From positions 248,001 through 312,000 of the forward strand of contig JAACJP010000036.1 of the NCBI GenBank assembly GCA_013368375.1: 64,000 nt of DNA, in the 5' to 3' direction. Under the pieces are notes generated by a model. It saw only the letters and a program-made list of their open reading frames with translations, ran no database searches and was not told where the DNA came from. Below are positions 11,131-22,212 of this stretch, one piece after another (the first letter of the stretch is position 1; each line of letters begins with the position of its first letter). Both the position numbers and the translations under genes were made by a program. Origin of the DNA: Tricholomella constricta (Eukaryota; Basidiomycota; Agaricomycetes; Agaricales; Lyophyllaceae).

Positions 11131-11541
11131 TTATGTTTTTCTGGAATATGCGTCATGACATACTAAATCGTCCGCGGTCGAGTTGTGCTGGCGTATGGCA
11201 ACAGGGACAGACCGTCCCTGTTGCCATACCGGCGGACGAATGAGCGGGCGACCTTCATCGCGCTTCATCGTAGCAAACGCCGCCTGCAGCACAAGCCTTA
11301 TGCTGCAGGCGGCGTTTTCTACAAGGGTAACTTCAAAGTGGATTTTGGATTGTATTTCTAAGTTGTCGGATTGATAAATTGCTTCTTCGAAGTCCACCCG
11401 AATCGATTGCTTGAAGATCTGTTCCTCCGATATGTACTCACCTATATGGTCAAGGATAGCATCTGCCGACGATAACAAGAAGAGCAATGCGCTCCACATA
11501 AAGGCGGCCCGTGTCCCGATATTTCGGAGTCGCTTGAACAT
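11131..11541 (-). CDS. Uncertain ORF with N-terminal hydrophobic segment, spans two hairpins
   Basis: A 136-codon ORF beginning MFKRLRNIGTRAAFMWSALL, with a hydrophobic stretch at residues 13-28 that could be a signal anchor. The middle (EEQIFKQSIRVDFEEAIY) looks like ordinary protein, but the C-terminal half reads through two perfect hairpins. A possible splice donor GTGAGT follows DHIG, so the true product may be spliced. It lies on the same strand as and downstream of the SLATT gene. No homology recognised. Confidence 0.25.
   Translation of the reverse strand: MFKRLRNIGTRAAFMWSALLFLLSSADAILDHIGEYISEEQIFKQSIRVDFEEAIYQSDNLEIQSKIHFEVTLVENAACSIRLVLQAAFATMKRDEGRPLIRPPVWQQGRSVPVAIRQHNSTADDLVCHDAYSRKT
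11193..11229. repeat. Perfect hairpin, 16-bp arms, 5-nt loop
   Basis: Arm GTATGGCAACAGGGAC is followed by AGACC and then the exact reverse complement. Outside it, TCGTCCGC at 11169 and its complement GCGGACGA at 11232 extend an imperfect outer stem. Confidence 0.95.
11276..11316. repeat. Perfect hairpin, 16-bp arms, 9-nt loop
   Basis: Arm AACGCCGCCTGCAGCA, a 9-nt loop CAAGCCTTA, then the exact reverse complement. It lies 46 nt from the preceding hairpin. Confidence 0.95.
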
Positions 11542-11796
11542 GTATAATTACCATTAAGTCTTACAATTCATAAAGGCATGCGGTGCTATGGATAACACAG
11601 GAGAATCGATGTAGCGAATGGGAGAATGAGACGAAATGTCCAGATGCAGTTGTGGTCACGATGCTAATAGTGGTCAAACGAAGAGTCATGGTCAGGAAAC
11701 TACTGGAGAACACATCACACAGGCGGGGATAACTTGCGCTCTCTGAAGAGGTTGAATGAGTCTGCGTCGAATGGGGATTCACCTCCGTATCCGTAC

Positions 11797-12742
11797 TTAC
11801 CCGCTACCATTGCCTAGGAGCTCTTCAAAGAGCGAGCGGAACCTGAACAGCTGTTCATCGTACTCTCCCGTGGTGGTGTGACCAAAATCCATTTCAAACG
11901 CTTGGCACTCGCGGATGAACTGTTCCAGGTCTTTGACGCGGGTGATGGAGAGTTCAGGTTCGTTGGATCCTCGAGCACGGGCAAGATAGGAAGCGACAAG
12001 AGTAGAAAGGCCACCTGATAATTGAATTTTATGTGAGCCACTCATCCGTCATGGATGGCTTACACTCTCTTACACTGCATGGGACTTACCGAGAATTGTT
12101 GTCGCAATCGCAGCCTACCACCAAAAGATCAGTTCAGGGACCGACTAAACGCCGAGGAAGATACTGACTTGCTTGCCACTGGTGGCGGCAGCCGATAGCC
12201 CAGTTGTCAAAGAGCCAAGAAGCACTTGGACACCAATGGCTGCGTTCAAAGCGTAGCCCGTCATTTTCGCCTTCATGGCGTACTTGTCACGCTCGAGATG
12301 TGCCCTCGCGAGTGTAGGCGCCAGACGCTCGCCAACAGTACGTTGCGGATGAACCTGAGCTCCCTCAAACTTGAATAATAATATATTTCACGACAGCACT
12401 CACAGGCTTTTCCTCTATAGGGACGATCCAGTCAATCCCTGATCGCGGTCTGCCAGAATGAAGCGTGTCGAAAGTTCTGGTCCTGTGCGGGGGTCGTATA
12501 TCGGAAACAGGGCGTGTCTCGCTTCCCAGTGGCAGAGGTGGTAGAGGATTCCCTAGACGATCGCGAACGTCGCGACGTGGTTCCGGAACAGAAAGCGTGT
12601 CTTCCTCCGACCTTTCAGCAGAACGCGTAAGAGTAAGTGCAGGGTCTCCAGATGTCGGCGCGGCTGTGGTCGACTGCATGGGCTGGGTCGAATTCAGACT
12701 GGCTTGATCGCGTCCACGGCCATTCGAGTTCTCGTCGTCCAT
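11797..12742 (-). CDS. Fungal SLATT-domain two-TM protein
   Basis: Four phase-consistent exons (12404-12742, 12169-12354, 12090-12114, 11797-12014) encode about 255 residues. The N-terminal ~110 residues are Ser/Pro-rich and probably disordered. The conserved fungal SLATT module follows: KMTGYALNAAIGVQVLLGSL is the first membrane helix and AATSGKQAAIATTILGGL leads into the second, then SYLARARGSNEPELS and a helical C-terminus ending LFEELLGNGSG. SLATT domains in bacteria are two-TM effectors found with SMODS or SLOG nucleotide-signalling proteins; the role of the fungal version is not established. The third exon is only 25 nt. The last coding bases overlap a GTAAGT, so a further 3' exon is possible. 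The 49-nt first intron is preferred over an alternative 34-nt one. Confidence 0.8.
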
Positions 12743-13254
12743 GTCGAGTCGTTACAGTTTCCACTGAGCAGGTAACGGCCGCGAAGGTGGCGGATAAACT
12801 CCAATCGCCCAGCGAGGTTCAAAGAACCATTATCCTTGCAATAAAACCGTCAACGTGGTCCCGAATACTGTCAAACGGGTGGTTCGATTATGAGAAAAGG
12901 AAACAAAATCAAACTACAAAAGGTAATGGTCTGCATTTTGGACTCCCGAATACCGGTGGAAGCTCTCAAAATGGGTGACTGTCAGGGAGCTTTGTGTTGA
13001 CTTTTCGGTTTTAGAGCAGTCTGTGCAGTCCTGTTAGAAGACCGTTGACAAGAATCATGATTAATATTATGCACGGGGGTAATACCACCCATCCAGGAAT
13101 ACATGTAGAAAGGTCGAATGAACGGTCGCAGTGGCTACATGAGCCATGAACAGAGGTCTTAGTCAACCACAAAACACCGAGCCGTCTCGTCAACGATGAC
13201 GCGAACATGACCCTTGTAGCCGAATGGATGCCTAATCATCAGTGCATCACCGCT
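12743..13254. other. Intergenic, promoter side of the SLATT gene and 3' flank of XRN1
   Basis: Both neighbours are on the minus strand, so this holds the XRN1 3' flank and the SLATT promoter. No further coding exon or distinctive element was seen. Confidence 0.5.
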
Positions 13255-16200
13255 CTATGTAGGAAGCGGTGGTGCGAAAGAACCACGACCCCGACCGCGG
13301 AACCCTCCTCTCGGAGCCCCCCGTCCTCGATCAAATCCAGGCGCGAACCCTCGACCACGGAACGGAGTGTTAAACCCCCTGCCTCCCCGAGGGAAACCTC
13401 GTCCAGCATGATGGACTGGGAAACCATTAGGATGGGCATGAGGATGGGCGTGGGAAGGGGATGTGGGAGGCTGCGAGGCGCTGTTTTCGTGATTGACGGT
13501 CGCGGGTGGTTGATGACCACCGCGGCCGTTTGCGAAACCGCCCCGGCCTCGATTGGGGTTTGTCATGATGTGCACGGGGACATTATCACTAGAAGGTGCA
13601 TCCGAAGAAGGTTAGCCAGAAGAAGGCATTGCAGAAGAACATATAGCACGAACGAGGGAGGTGCTGGTCGGAATCCAGAAGCAGGCGCTTGACCCGGGGC
13701 GGGACGCACCGCTGGGTGGGGACCAAATCTGGGTCTGAACGCTGGGTTCTGTGGAGGCGGTGGTGCCTTGGGGTTGGTGGAGGTGACAAATTGAGGATTC
13801 GTCAAGTTTAGACACGTATTGAACTCGACAGTAGAGCCGCGGTATTGTGAGCACCTATAGTAGACGTTAGGGAGGCACCAATGAAATGAGCGACGGCACC
13901 GACCTGTCGCCTAGCGTGATTCCAGACATGAACGGGACATCCCACACCACGTCCATTGACTTAGAATTTAAGCCAATGACGACGCCCTTTACCGAAAGCG
14001 GGACACCTCCAGAATCCTGCACCATGGTGACACGGTCACCAAGTGCGAAGTGTTGATTTTGGAGACGGTATATGGCGTGGGCGGGTTTGAGCACAGCTTG
14101 GCGAGGAATGCCCTTCACGATAGCCTTCTTGATACCAGTGGATGACTTGTTCTCCGTGAAGGTGTCTGCCAGCTTCTCGATTTCCGCAACAGTATCCTAA
14201 CACTGCTGTCAACATCATATCAGGTAGGTGAAGTACCGGTGATGACACACCTTTGTCAACTGATCGCAAAAGAGGGACACGGGCTCAAAATCGCGGACCC
14301 CTTTAGACTTAAGCCAATTTTTTATTTCCCTCACGCGCGCGTCGGAGTCGGCACCAGGCAAAATATCAGCCGCTTTCGCCATAGCTAAAGAACCCATAAA
14401 TTAGACTTTGACTTGGAACTTAGTTTAGATTATTTGTAACGTACCGTCTCCGCCGGCATCCAAGCAGCGGAAGATCTCGGGGAATTTAGCCTGTGGATTG
14501 ACAGGATGAATTGAGCACATATGGATATTGGCTGCGAGGACGGAGACTACCTTGTATTCGCTGATGAGCTCCACGGCCTTCTCGCTAAACTCCCAGTGAC
14601 GGCCTTCTTTTCGGCTATAATCGATGACCTTGAGAGCCTTTGCCTCGAACTTGAGACTCAAGCCTAGATTGGTCTTTTGGTTATCAGAAGAAATGACCAT
14701 GAAACTTGAAGTGATCTTGGAAAGTGCTCGTCCCGAGATGCCGACCATATCCGCAGCTCTGAATGAAGGATAGTAGTGGCTTGACTGCCGGCTTGACACA
14801 ATTGCCTTGAACTTGTCGTTCTCAGCTTTGTCCAGTGGGAAGAACTGTACAGTAACCGTGAGTTCAACATTCTGTGCCCACAAAATGAGGGATGACGCAC
14901 AGCAAGCACGACAGACAGGCTTGTTTCCGTCGTCGCAGAAACCTGAGCAGCTACACCATATGCATGTTCGCCGAGGAAGAAAATCTTGCTACCTTCTGGA
15001 AACTCTTCCGACAGCGGTGGTGCTGCGCGTTCCAGGTATCGGGGGTCTTCCGAGACGACTTCGGGAAGACACATCTGAACAGCCTGCTCAACCTCCTTAT
15101 CCGGATCTTCATAGTCCTTTACAAACGCTCCCGTCTCGAGACGCTTCAGGCCTGGCCAAAACCCCATTAGCTACACCGTTGTCACCCCAACCATAGTTCG
15201 ACTTACCTTTGAGCGGACGGACGTGTAGCAAGATTTCGACAGCACCGGTGAGGACACCAGACCGCTTCGAATACACCTGCTCAATTCTCTCCGCTTTCAT
15301 CTTCCAATGGCCGAGGCCATGCGGCGCATGCGGGTTGGAGATGACCTTGGGCGGCGTTCCCGGAATCACAGCCAGCTTCTCGTACTTGAACAACGAGTCC
15401 GACACAGCCACCACCAAGCCCTCCTGCAAGAAAGGCCACCCCATGAACGTGCGCTCACCCACCATCTTCTGCGCAACATCCTCCGTCTTGTTGTGTTCAT
15501 ATGGATTCTCAATATGTACCACCATCGACTTGTTCCGGCTTTCCGACCCGTGGACATTGACGCCGTGGAAGCCAAGTACGGCGGTGTGCGGTAGGGTCTT
15601 GAGCGAAGGGAAACCGGCGAGAGCATCAGCGCCGGTTAGCACGCCGCTGCAAAGGCCTTCGATGAGGTGGAGGCCTTCGAGAGTGGGCAGGTCGAATGGC
15701 TCCATGTGACATGTACACCTGTAAAGAGGGGGGAAGAAGCCTGGTAGCGACGACGGATAGAGCGTAGGCTCTCCTGCGCTGTGCGAGAACTTCGTGCTTG
15801 TCCCGTAGCTGTTGCGCTGCTTCTCTTCTGGAGTTAACCGATGCTCTCGAGCTGGGCGATCGAAGGTTTGAATGAGTATTGCGAGTCGGAAGGGGAAAAC
15901 GCACCAGCCATGGCCTTGAGTAACCGGACCTCGTCTATGAAGGGGATCTTGACAATAGCCTCCCAATCTTGCTTCTTGCCGTTCAGATCTTGTTCAAACT
16001 CGAGCGGGTAGAAATCGAGAATAGGCGAGTTAGGGTCGTACATTAGATCCTACGAAGATTTTAAATCAATTGGCGAGGACAGCCGCTGTATTTTGAAATT
16101 ACCTGGTACGCCAGAGGGATGTGGTCCTTACTCGCCACCGGCAGCACACCCATGAGCTGCTCGTAAGGTTTGAACGGCGTACCAAGCTCAAAATTAAAGG

Positions 16201-18632
16201 TCATCTTATCCACACCACGCAGATCTATTTCACAGTAAGTCTCACAACATGCTCTTGGAATGCGGAAATGGGGTGCATGACTTACCTGAGATGCGAGGTG
16301 CATAGTGGTAGTTGTAGAACCATCCCCACGACGCGACACCGCTGTAATAATAATACATCACCCATTGCAAGCCCTCCACATATCTAAAAGCCAGATCACC
16401 CATGTCCTTGGGATCGTCATACGAAATCTCCAGCTTGCCCTGATCATCAAGACATTATCAGATCTTGTTTGTGGCGATGTAGACAAACTGAACTCGCGTA
16501 CCCGATAATAACCACGTTTCCATTCATCCATTTTCTCTATGATCGACCGCTCGTACCGCGCATCAAACCCTCCCCCCTCATCGTCCTGCGCGACATGCGC
16601 CTTTTCGTACTTTTTCAACACGCGATCAACAGCAGCCCGGCTCTCCTCGTCTTCCTCTTCAACGTCTTCCCATTCTCCTTCGGCCTCGTCACTTTGGCCC
16701 TTCCCGCTGGGTGTCTCCGTTCCGTTCGTCGCACCGTTCTCTGTCAGAGGCTCTTCCAAAGCCCCAGGAAACCTCCATGTCACGAGATTAACATCCTGCT
16801 CGTCGTACTCGTCCCACCTTACACTGAGATGCAGATCCTCCGCCAACTTCTCGATAAATTTCCTCTCCCGCGCCGGGAAGTCGTTTGGCATCGCTAACCT
16901 GGCGGTACGCGTATGCGCAGCCGACGCTGCTTTCCGGTTTTCCATTACAAATGCCTTGACCCTGTCGAAAATCTCTCGCTGCGGAGCGGCGAGTACTGCG
17001 AAGGAATCAAAGTCAGTACGAACAAGAGAATGTTGAGGACGCAGGTCGACGCACCCAGTTTCGACCGTCTCTGTCCATGCTCCATCTCCTTCACGTGCTT
17101 CGTCTGCTTTCCTTTGTACCAGTTAAGATCGGCGTACTCCTTCTCAAACACCTCCTGCTCCCACTGTGCCATCTCGTCCAATACCAATTGGAGGCGCTTC
17201 GTGTTAATCGTTCCGCCCTCATTGATATATCCGTCTAGAGGAAGATCTCCTTAAGCATGTTAAGCTGCGAGGTATATGAGGCAACGTGCTTACCCATTCC
17301 CGGTAGGACCTTCTTATACACATCAAACAGTTTCTCCAATCCATTTTCATGGATGTGCAGATCAGGTAAATTTGGTAAGAAATCATTTCCAACAAATACA
17401 GCCAGCAAAATAAAGTCGTCGATGACCCGTTCGAGGCTGTAATCGAACGGCAGAACAGGCTCGATATCTCTGAATTCGAGATCGAGGTATTCGCGCATGA
17501 GCGACAGGTGAAGCAGATAGAAATTTATCGACTCCAGACTGGCGGGGTACATAAATTTCAGTGATGACGTCGTGGAAAGTTATTGCTGCGTACCTCGTGC
17601 CACCCTTCTTCCTGGAGGCAGGTCCAAACTTGACCTCCTCTCGCAACAAGCAGAAATGGGGATCATGGCTCAGCAGCCCCAGCATGATCAGATCTGCATC
17701 CAGTCCATATAAACAATGTCGGACGTTAGGGTTGTAATCTGGCTGTGCACGCGACAGCCGGATGTATTCCATGATCTTGTGCTCGCCCTCACCCGGGACC
17801 TCGTGTCCGGAGAGCACTACCTCCACATTGCGCCAATTAGAGTCCTCGGTGATCTTCTTATTTATGAAATAGCGTAGCTGCGCGGAGAGACGAGCCATGA
17901 AAGGCGTGCCTTGTGGATGTTCAGGGGTACACGAACGATCAGGTGGAACAGGGACATACCTGGCGTAATACAATTGCTGTCGAAAGCCTTTTCCTCTGGA
18001 AGTTTCTCTCCCTTCTTCTCAGCCTTCTCTCGAACTTCCTTCGCCTCTTTTGCAGTCCGGAACCTCCGGCTACGCTGCTGGTTCATTTTGGCCCTGGGCG
18101 CCACACCGTCGACTGCCATGAAGAATAGTTTCTTGGGTTTGATTTTTCCAAAGAGATGGTCGACATAGGCGAAGATGGAGGTGAATATTTGCTCCTCGGA
18201 GAGGCGAAAATGAGCGTCTTCGTCATTTGGATGCGAGCCTAGTTCAGATTAGGACAGAGAAGCCCAACGATGAGTGGGAGTTACTCACAGTTGTGAATAA
18301 TGCCATTGAAATCGAGATACAAGTTGTCTGAACCCAGTCAGCCCCTTACCGCACCCCATGTGATGTTTGGCTCACCAAATTCGGGAATCTTGTTCTCTTG
18401 AATAAGCTGGGAGGTCAATGGGTATCGCTCTCTGTAGATTGTCAGTAGTGTTTATTGACGAATAATAACAAGACATACGAGATGTAGCGAAAGAACTAAG
18501 GACGCGTGTGTCAATTATGGTCATCACGAAATTTAATGGAAACTCGAGTGTCCAACGAACCTTTGGAATACCTAGTGCCCATAAAAAAGGTCAGTGAGTA
18601 ATCGCACCCAAAAGGTTCGCAAACTTGCCCAT
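13255..18632 (-). CDS. xrn1: 5'-3' exoribonuclease 1 (XRN1/KEM1)
   Basis: Processive exonuclease that degrades decapped mRNA in the cytoplasm. Splicing gives the near-invariant N-terminus [20 protein letters not shown]. Conserved blocks follow: [57 protein letters not shown], and [20 protein letters not shown] with [14 protein letters not shown] rather than REPNF supports XRN1 over nuclear RAT1. The middle holds [20 protein letters not shown], and further on is an SH3-like segment ([18 protein letters not shown]). The C-terminus is a low-complexity Gly/Arg-rich tail ([20 protein letters not shown]) typical of RNA-binding extensions. The 5' end is split into exons of 4, 11, 17 and 56 coding nt (18629-18632, 18561-18571, 18479-18495, 18376-18431), and the first intron is GC-AG. 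Stop at 13255-13257. The remaining introns were not all placed exactly. Confidence 0.93.
18572..18628 (-). other. GC-AG first intron of XRN1
   Basis: On the minus strand the coding sequence is ATGG|GCAAGT...CACTAG|GTATTCCAAAG. Only this join makes MGIPK. Reading straight on from the ATG gives a stop after 13 codons. Confidence 0.9.
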
Positions 18633-20022
18633 AATGACAAAAGTTGGCTGCTGTTCGTCGAGGTTGAAGGTGATGAAGCGTTTAGAGCGTGTGGCAGTGC
18701 CTCAAGTCAAGTTTCCTTTTCGAGCGATCATCCTCTCGCCAATTGACTGTCTCGGCCTATTCAGCTGTAAACCACATTTTCCTGTGCAGTGACGCCGTAA
18801 GTGATTGAAAATGTACGGTCTTTAACTGAATGTAGACTACAGGCACATGGTCAGCTTCACGTTGAGGATCCTCCACAGAAAAATAAATGACGGTTCATCG
18901 GCTGGTGTCGTCTGGCCTCTCGAGCTCGTGATAAAAATTTTCGGGCATACCTTTCTGTCACTCGTGCATGGGGCACACATTGATGTACTTCAGTCAATCA
19001 AGCTGAAAAGGACTCCATGTGATGATCACCTGTCGGTACTTCGCAACGCACGTCTTGGTTTGAGTCCGATTTCTCCAAATCTCCTGCATCTCCATAATGT
19101 CTTGCCTTAGAACAGTTGCTCTTTCCTTGCTCTTCTCCGAGTCGGAAGATTGACGCAAATTGACCCGTCTACCTCGGGAGTTTCCTGACGGATGCAGAGG
19201 TCGGTCGTCCATTGGACCGATAACATTTGGCCTATCACGTTGGAACATACTAACATCTTTCTTTTGGCCTTGTGTCATTCGACATCATCGTTGTTTGCAA
19301 GAAGTGCTTATACCAGCCATTTCATAATTCCTTGGCCACCGCTCAAGTAAGTTTGAGGATAGTCGGAGTTCAAGTACATTCACTCGTTACACTTTGATTC
19401 AACTCCTTGCCTCGCGCCCTGGTATCCTTATGACAACGGCCCTATGGAGCATTAGATTTGGTAGGGACGGGATGAAACGGTTTCTGCTCTGAGGCCATCT
19501 GATAACTGTCAGGATTCCATCACGAAGACACCTCTTGTGGCGATGATACAATGGAGAGGCAAACGAGGATGCAAGCTTAAGCGGCGCCTATACAGCGGCA
19601 GGAAGTCGCCTCCGCTTTCATTTATCTGAATGTATGTATTACCGGTGAGTCGTAAAATGCAGTGTTCCGAGCTGAACGGGGAAGTTGAGAAGCTGCTGAT
19701 TCCTCCAGCTGCATAATGTTCTAGCTCAAGTGCTCGTCGAGGTGATTGCCGCGCTTCGCTACCCCCAGACGCCAGATCCTGTTGCCCGAATCCAAAGCGT
19801 AAAATGTCTTGGATTGAGAACTAATTTGTTTGATGCCATCCTAAGCGCCTGCCGTGTCACTGATGTATTACATCGACAAAAAATAAACGTATGTCTAAGC
19901 CCAATGGACAGCGGATCGCGACCGAGTGGATTATAGGACGCCGATGACGGCGAACCGCTTGTTTTTATATAGTGGCTTCCCTCCTTTTCACTATGCACGT
20001 TCCTTTGATTTGTACTAGCCGA
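18633..20022. other. Intergenic, promoter side of XRN1 and 3' flank of GMP synthase
   Basis: Both neighbours lie on the minus strand. Only short overlapping ORFs without recognisable protein are present. Confidence 0.5.
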
Positions 20023-22212
20023 TTACAACCACTCCACAGTCTAGGGATACTGAGTCAGCCACACGTATTACCCGATGGAAAAGTATTCGTACCGCAGGTG
20101 GCTTCGAAGAAATATCGTAGGTTACTCTATTGATTCCGGCGACCTCGTTTGTGATGCGAGAGGAGATACGCCGTAAAACTTCCGGTGGGAAGACATACCT
20201 ACGATCCACCGTTAAGTCAGTATAATTCAGAGATAACATAATGTCAATAATGAGCGCACCAATCAGCCGTCATGAAATCCTCAGACTGGACTGCGCGCAA
20301 GGCGATGACCTGATGGGCCGGGCAAGGGTGGGACAAGGATCAATTGTCGCATCACAGTTCATAGCTGCATCGGACACGAAGAACGCACCTGCTCATACGT
20401 TCGCTGGTCACCCATAACTCCTACTGCTCTCACGGGCAACAACACCGCAAATGCTTGGGAGATTTGATCGTACAGTTTCGCTTTGCGAATCTCCTCGATG
20501 TAGATGCTATCTGCGTGTTGCAAGATCTTCACTTGGTCACGTGTGACGGGACCGAGGATGCGTATCGCGAGGCCAGGCCCAGGGAATGGATGGCGCTGGA
20601 CGAGTGGCGCGGGGATAGAAAGTAGCCGGCCAAGCGCGCGTACCTCGTCTGAAGTGAGAAGTGGATGGTGTAAAGGTGACTTGATAAAAAAGTGGATGAA
20701 CAATTCACGTGCCTTTGAACAGCTCGCGTAGAGGCTCAATGAGCTTGAGTTTCATGTCCTTGAGCAATCCGCCGACGTTGTGATGCGTCTTGATGGTCGC
20801 GCTTGGCCCTTTGAAGCTGATACTCTCGATAACATCTGGATACAGGGTTCCCTGCAAAAGCCATTCCACGCGGCCCTTCGCCGCCGCGCCTCTTTTCTCT
20901 TCGTCATCAGCCGCCGCTTCGATCTTGGCAGCTTCCGCCTCGAATACATTGATGAAGGTGTTACCAATGATCTTGCGTTTCTGTTCGGGGTCCTCGATAC
21001 CTTCAAGCCGAGAGAGGAACATGTCTGACGCGTCGACGACAGTCAAGTTTACGCCGAGATCTTTATTCAGCATATCGTTCACTTGCTGTGCCTCGTTCAT
21101 CCGTAAGACACCGTTGTCAACCATTATAGCATGAAACCTAAAAAGGTTTAGATTTAGATTTCCAACGGTGATCTAGGGCATACCGGTCGCCGATTGCTTC
21201 GTGCATGAGCTTCGCTGCGACGGTGCTGTCGACACCACCGCTAACGGCGCCAATGACACGACCCTTAGGACCACAAATCTCCCGAATCCTAGCGATTTCC
21301 TTGCCAATGAATTCTTCCTGAACGCGAGATCAGTATAAGAGGATAGCACAATGTGTGGACGTAATGACCATTGTCCAGTTTTTCCGGCATCCACAAATAC
21401 CCAGAACAAAACGACCGATAAGTTCTTTACCGCGCGGGGAATGCGTGACTTCGGGGTGGAACTGGATGCCGTATAGTGGTTTTGAGTTATGTGCGATGGC
21501 GGCATATGGTGCTGACTGCGTATAACCGATGATATGGAAGTCGGGAGGTAACGCGGAGAGCTGGTCTCCGTGGGACATCCAGACCTGACTGAGATATGAG
21601 ATCGAGAAACGTTGTGAAAGATGCAAGTGGGTTGAGAACCTGCATTTCGTCCCCTAGACCTTCGAAAAGCGCGTCGACCGATGCGCCGCCTCCATCCGAT
21701 TTCTTTACTTGCAACTGCGAAAACCCGTACTCGCGATGATCGCAAGGAGAGACCTTGCCATTTAGATTCCACGCAATTTCCTGATAACATTGTGGCATTG
21801 CCTCAGAAGGGATACAGGGCCATGGAAAGCGGCGAAAAGCATGCCTGAAGTCCATAGCATATCCCCAAAATTGGGATCCCGAGATCGAAAACCGCAGGGT
21901 CAACGTGCGGAGAATCCTTATCGTACACAGAATATGGTGACCCCGACAAGATAATTCCTGGAAAAGCGTTAGTTAACGTGTTCAACGTTGCGAAGAAGGC
22001 GGACCTTTCGGCTTGAACTTGATGTCCTTGATTTTTGTCGTACATGGCATCAGCTCAGCGTAGACATTGTGCTCACGGCATCTACGAGTGATCAGATGGC
22101 TGTACTGAAATATATATGTTAGTAGTTTGACTCGAACTTTAAACAAATAGCATACCTGGGATCCAAAATCTAGGATAAGAACAGTATCGAATTGGTCGTG
22201 AATCTCAGCCAT
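20023..22212 (-). CDS. gua1: GMP synthase (glutamine-hydrolysing)
   Basis: Converts XMP to GMP using ATP and glutamine, the last step of guanine nucleotide synthesis. It starts [19 protein letters not shown]; an in-frame ATG two codons upstream is an alternative. The N-terminal class I glutamine amidotransferase domain has the nucleophile in GICYGLQ and a His-containing [13 protein letters not shown] block. The ATP-pyrophosphatase domain follows ([15 protein letters not shown] region at about 21200-21260), then the dimerisation domain with [24 protein letters not shown], and the C-terminal [18 protein letters not shown] end (here [14 protein letters not shown]). A 52-nt intron (20041-20092) separates an 18-nt final exon, giving PPA-TVEWL-stop. 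Homologues usually end ...IEWE, so the last residue is changed. Several internal introns. Confidence 0.94.

Noticed and set aside
12370..12403. 34-nt intron in the SLATT gene
   Set aside because: Shorter than nearly all fungal introns. A 49-nt alternative with acceptor GCTCAG keeps the same frame.
13239..13692. ORFs on the plus strand opposite the XRN1 tail
   Set aside because: Created by the Gly/Arg-rich repeat coding on the minus strand.
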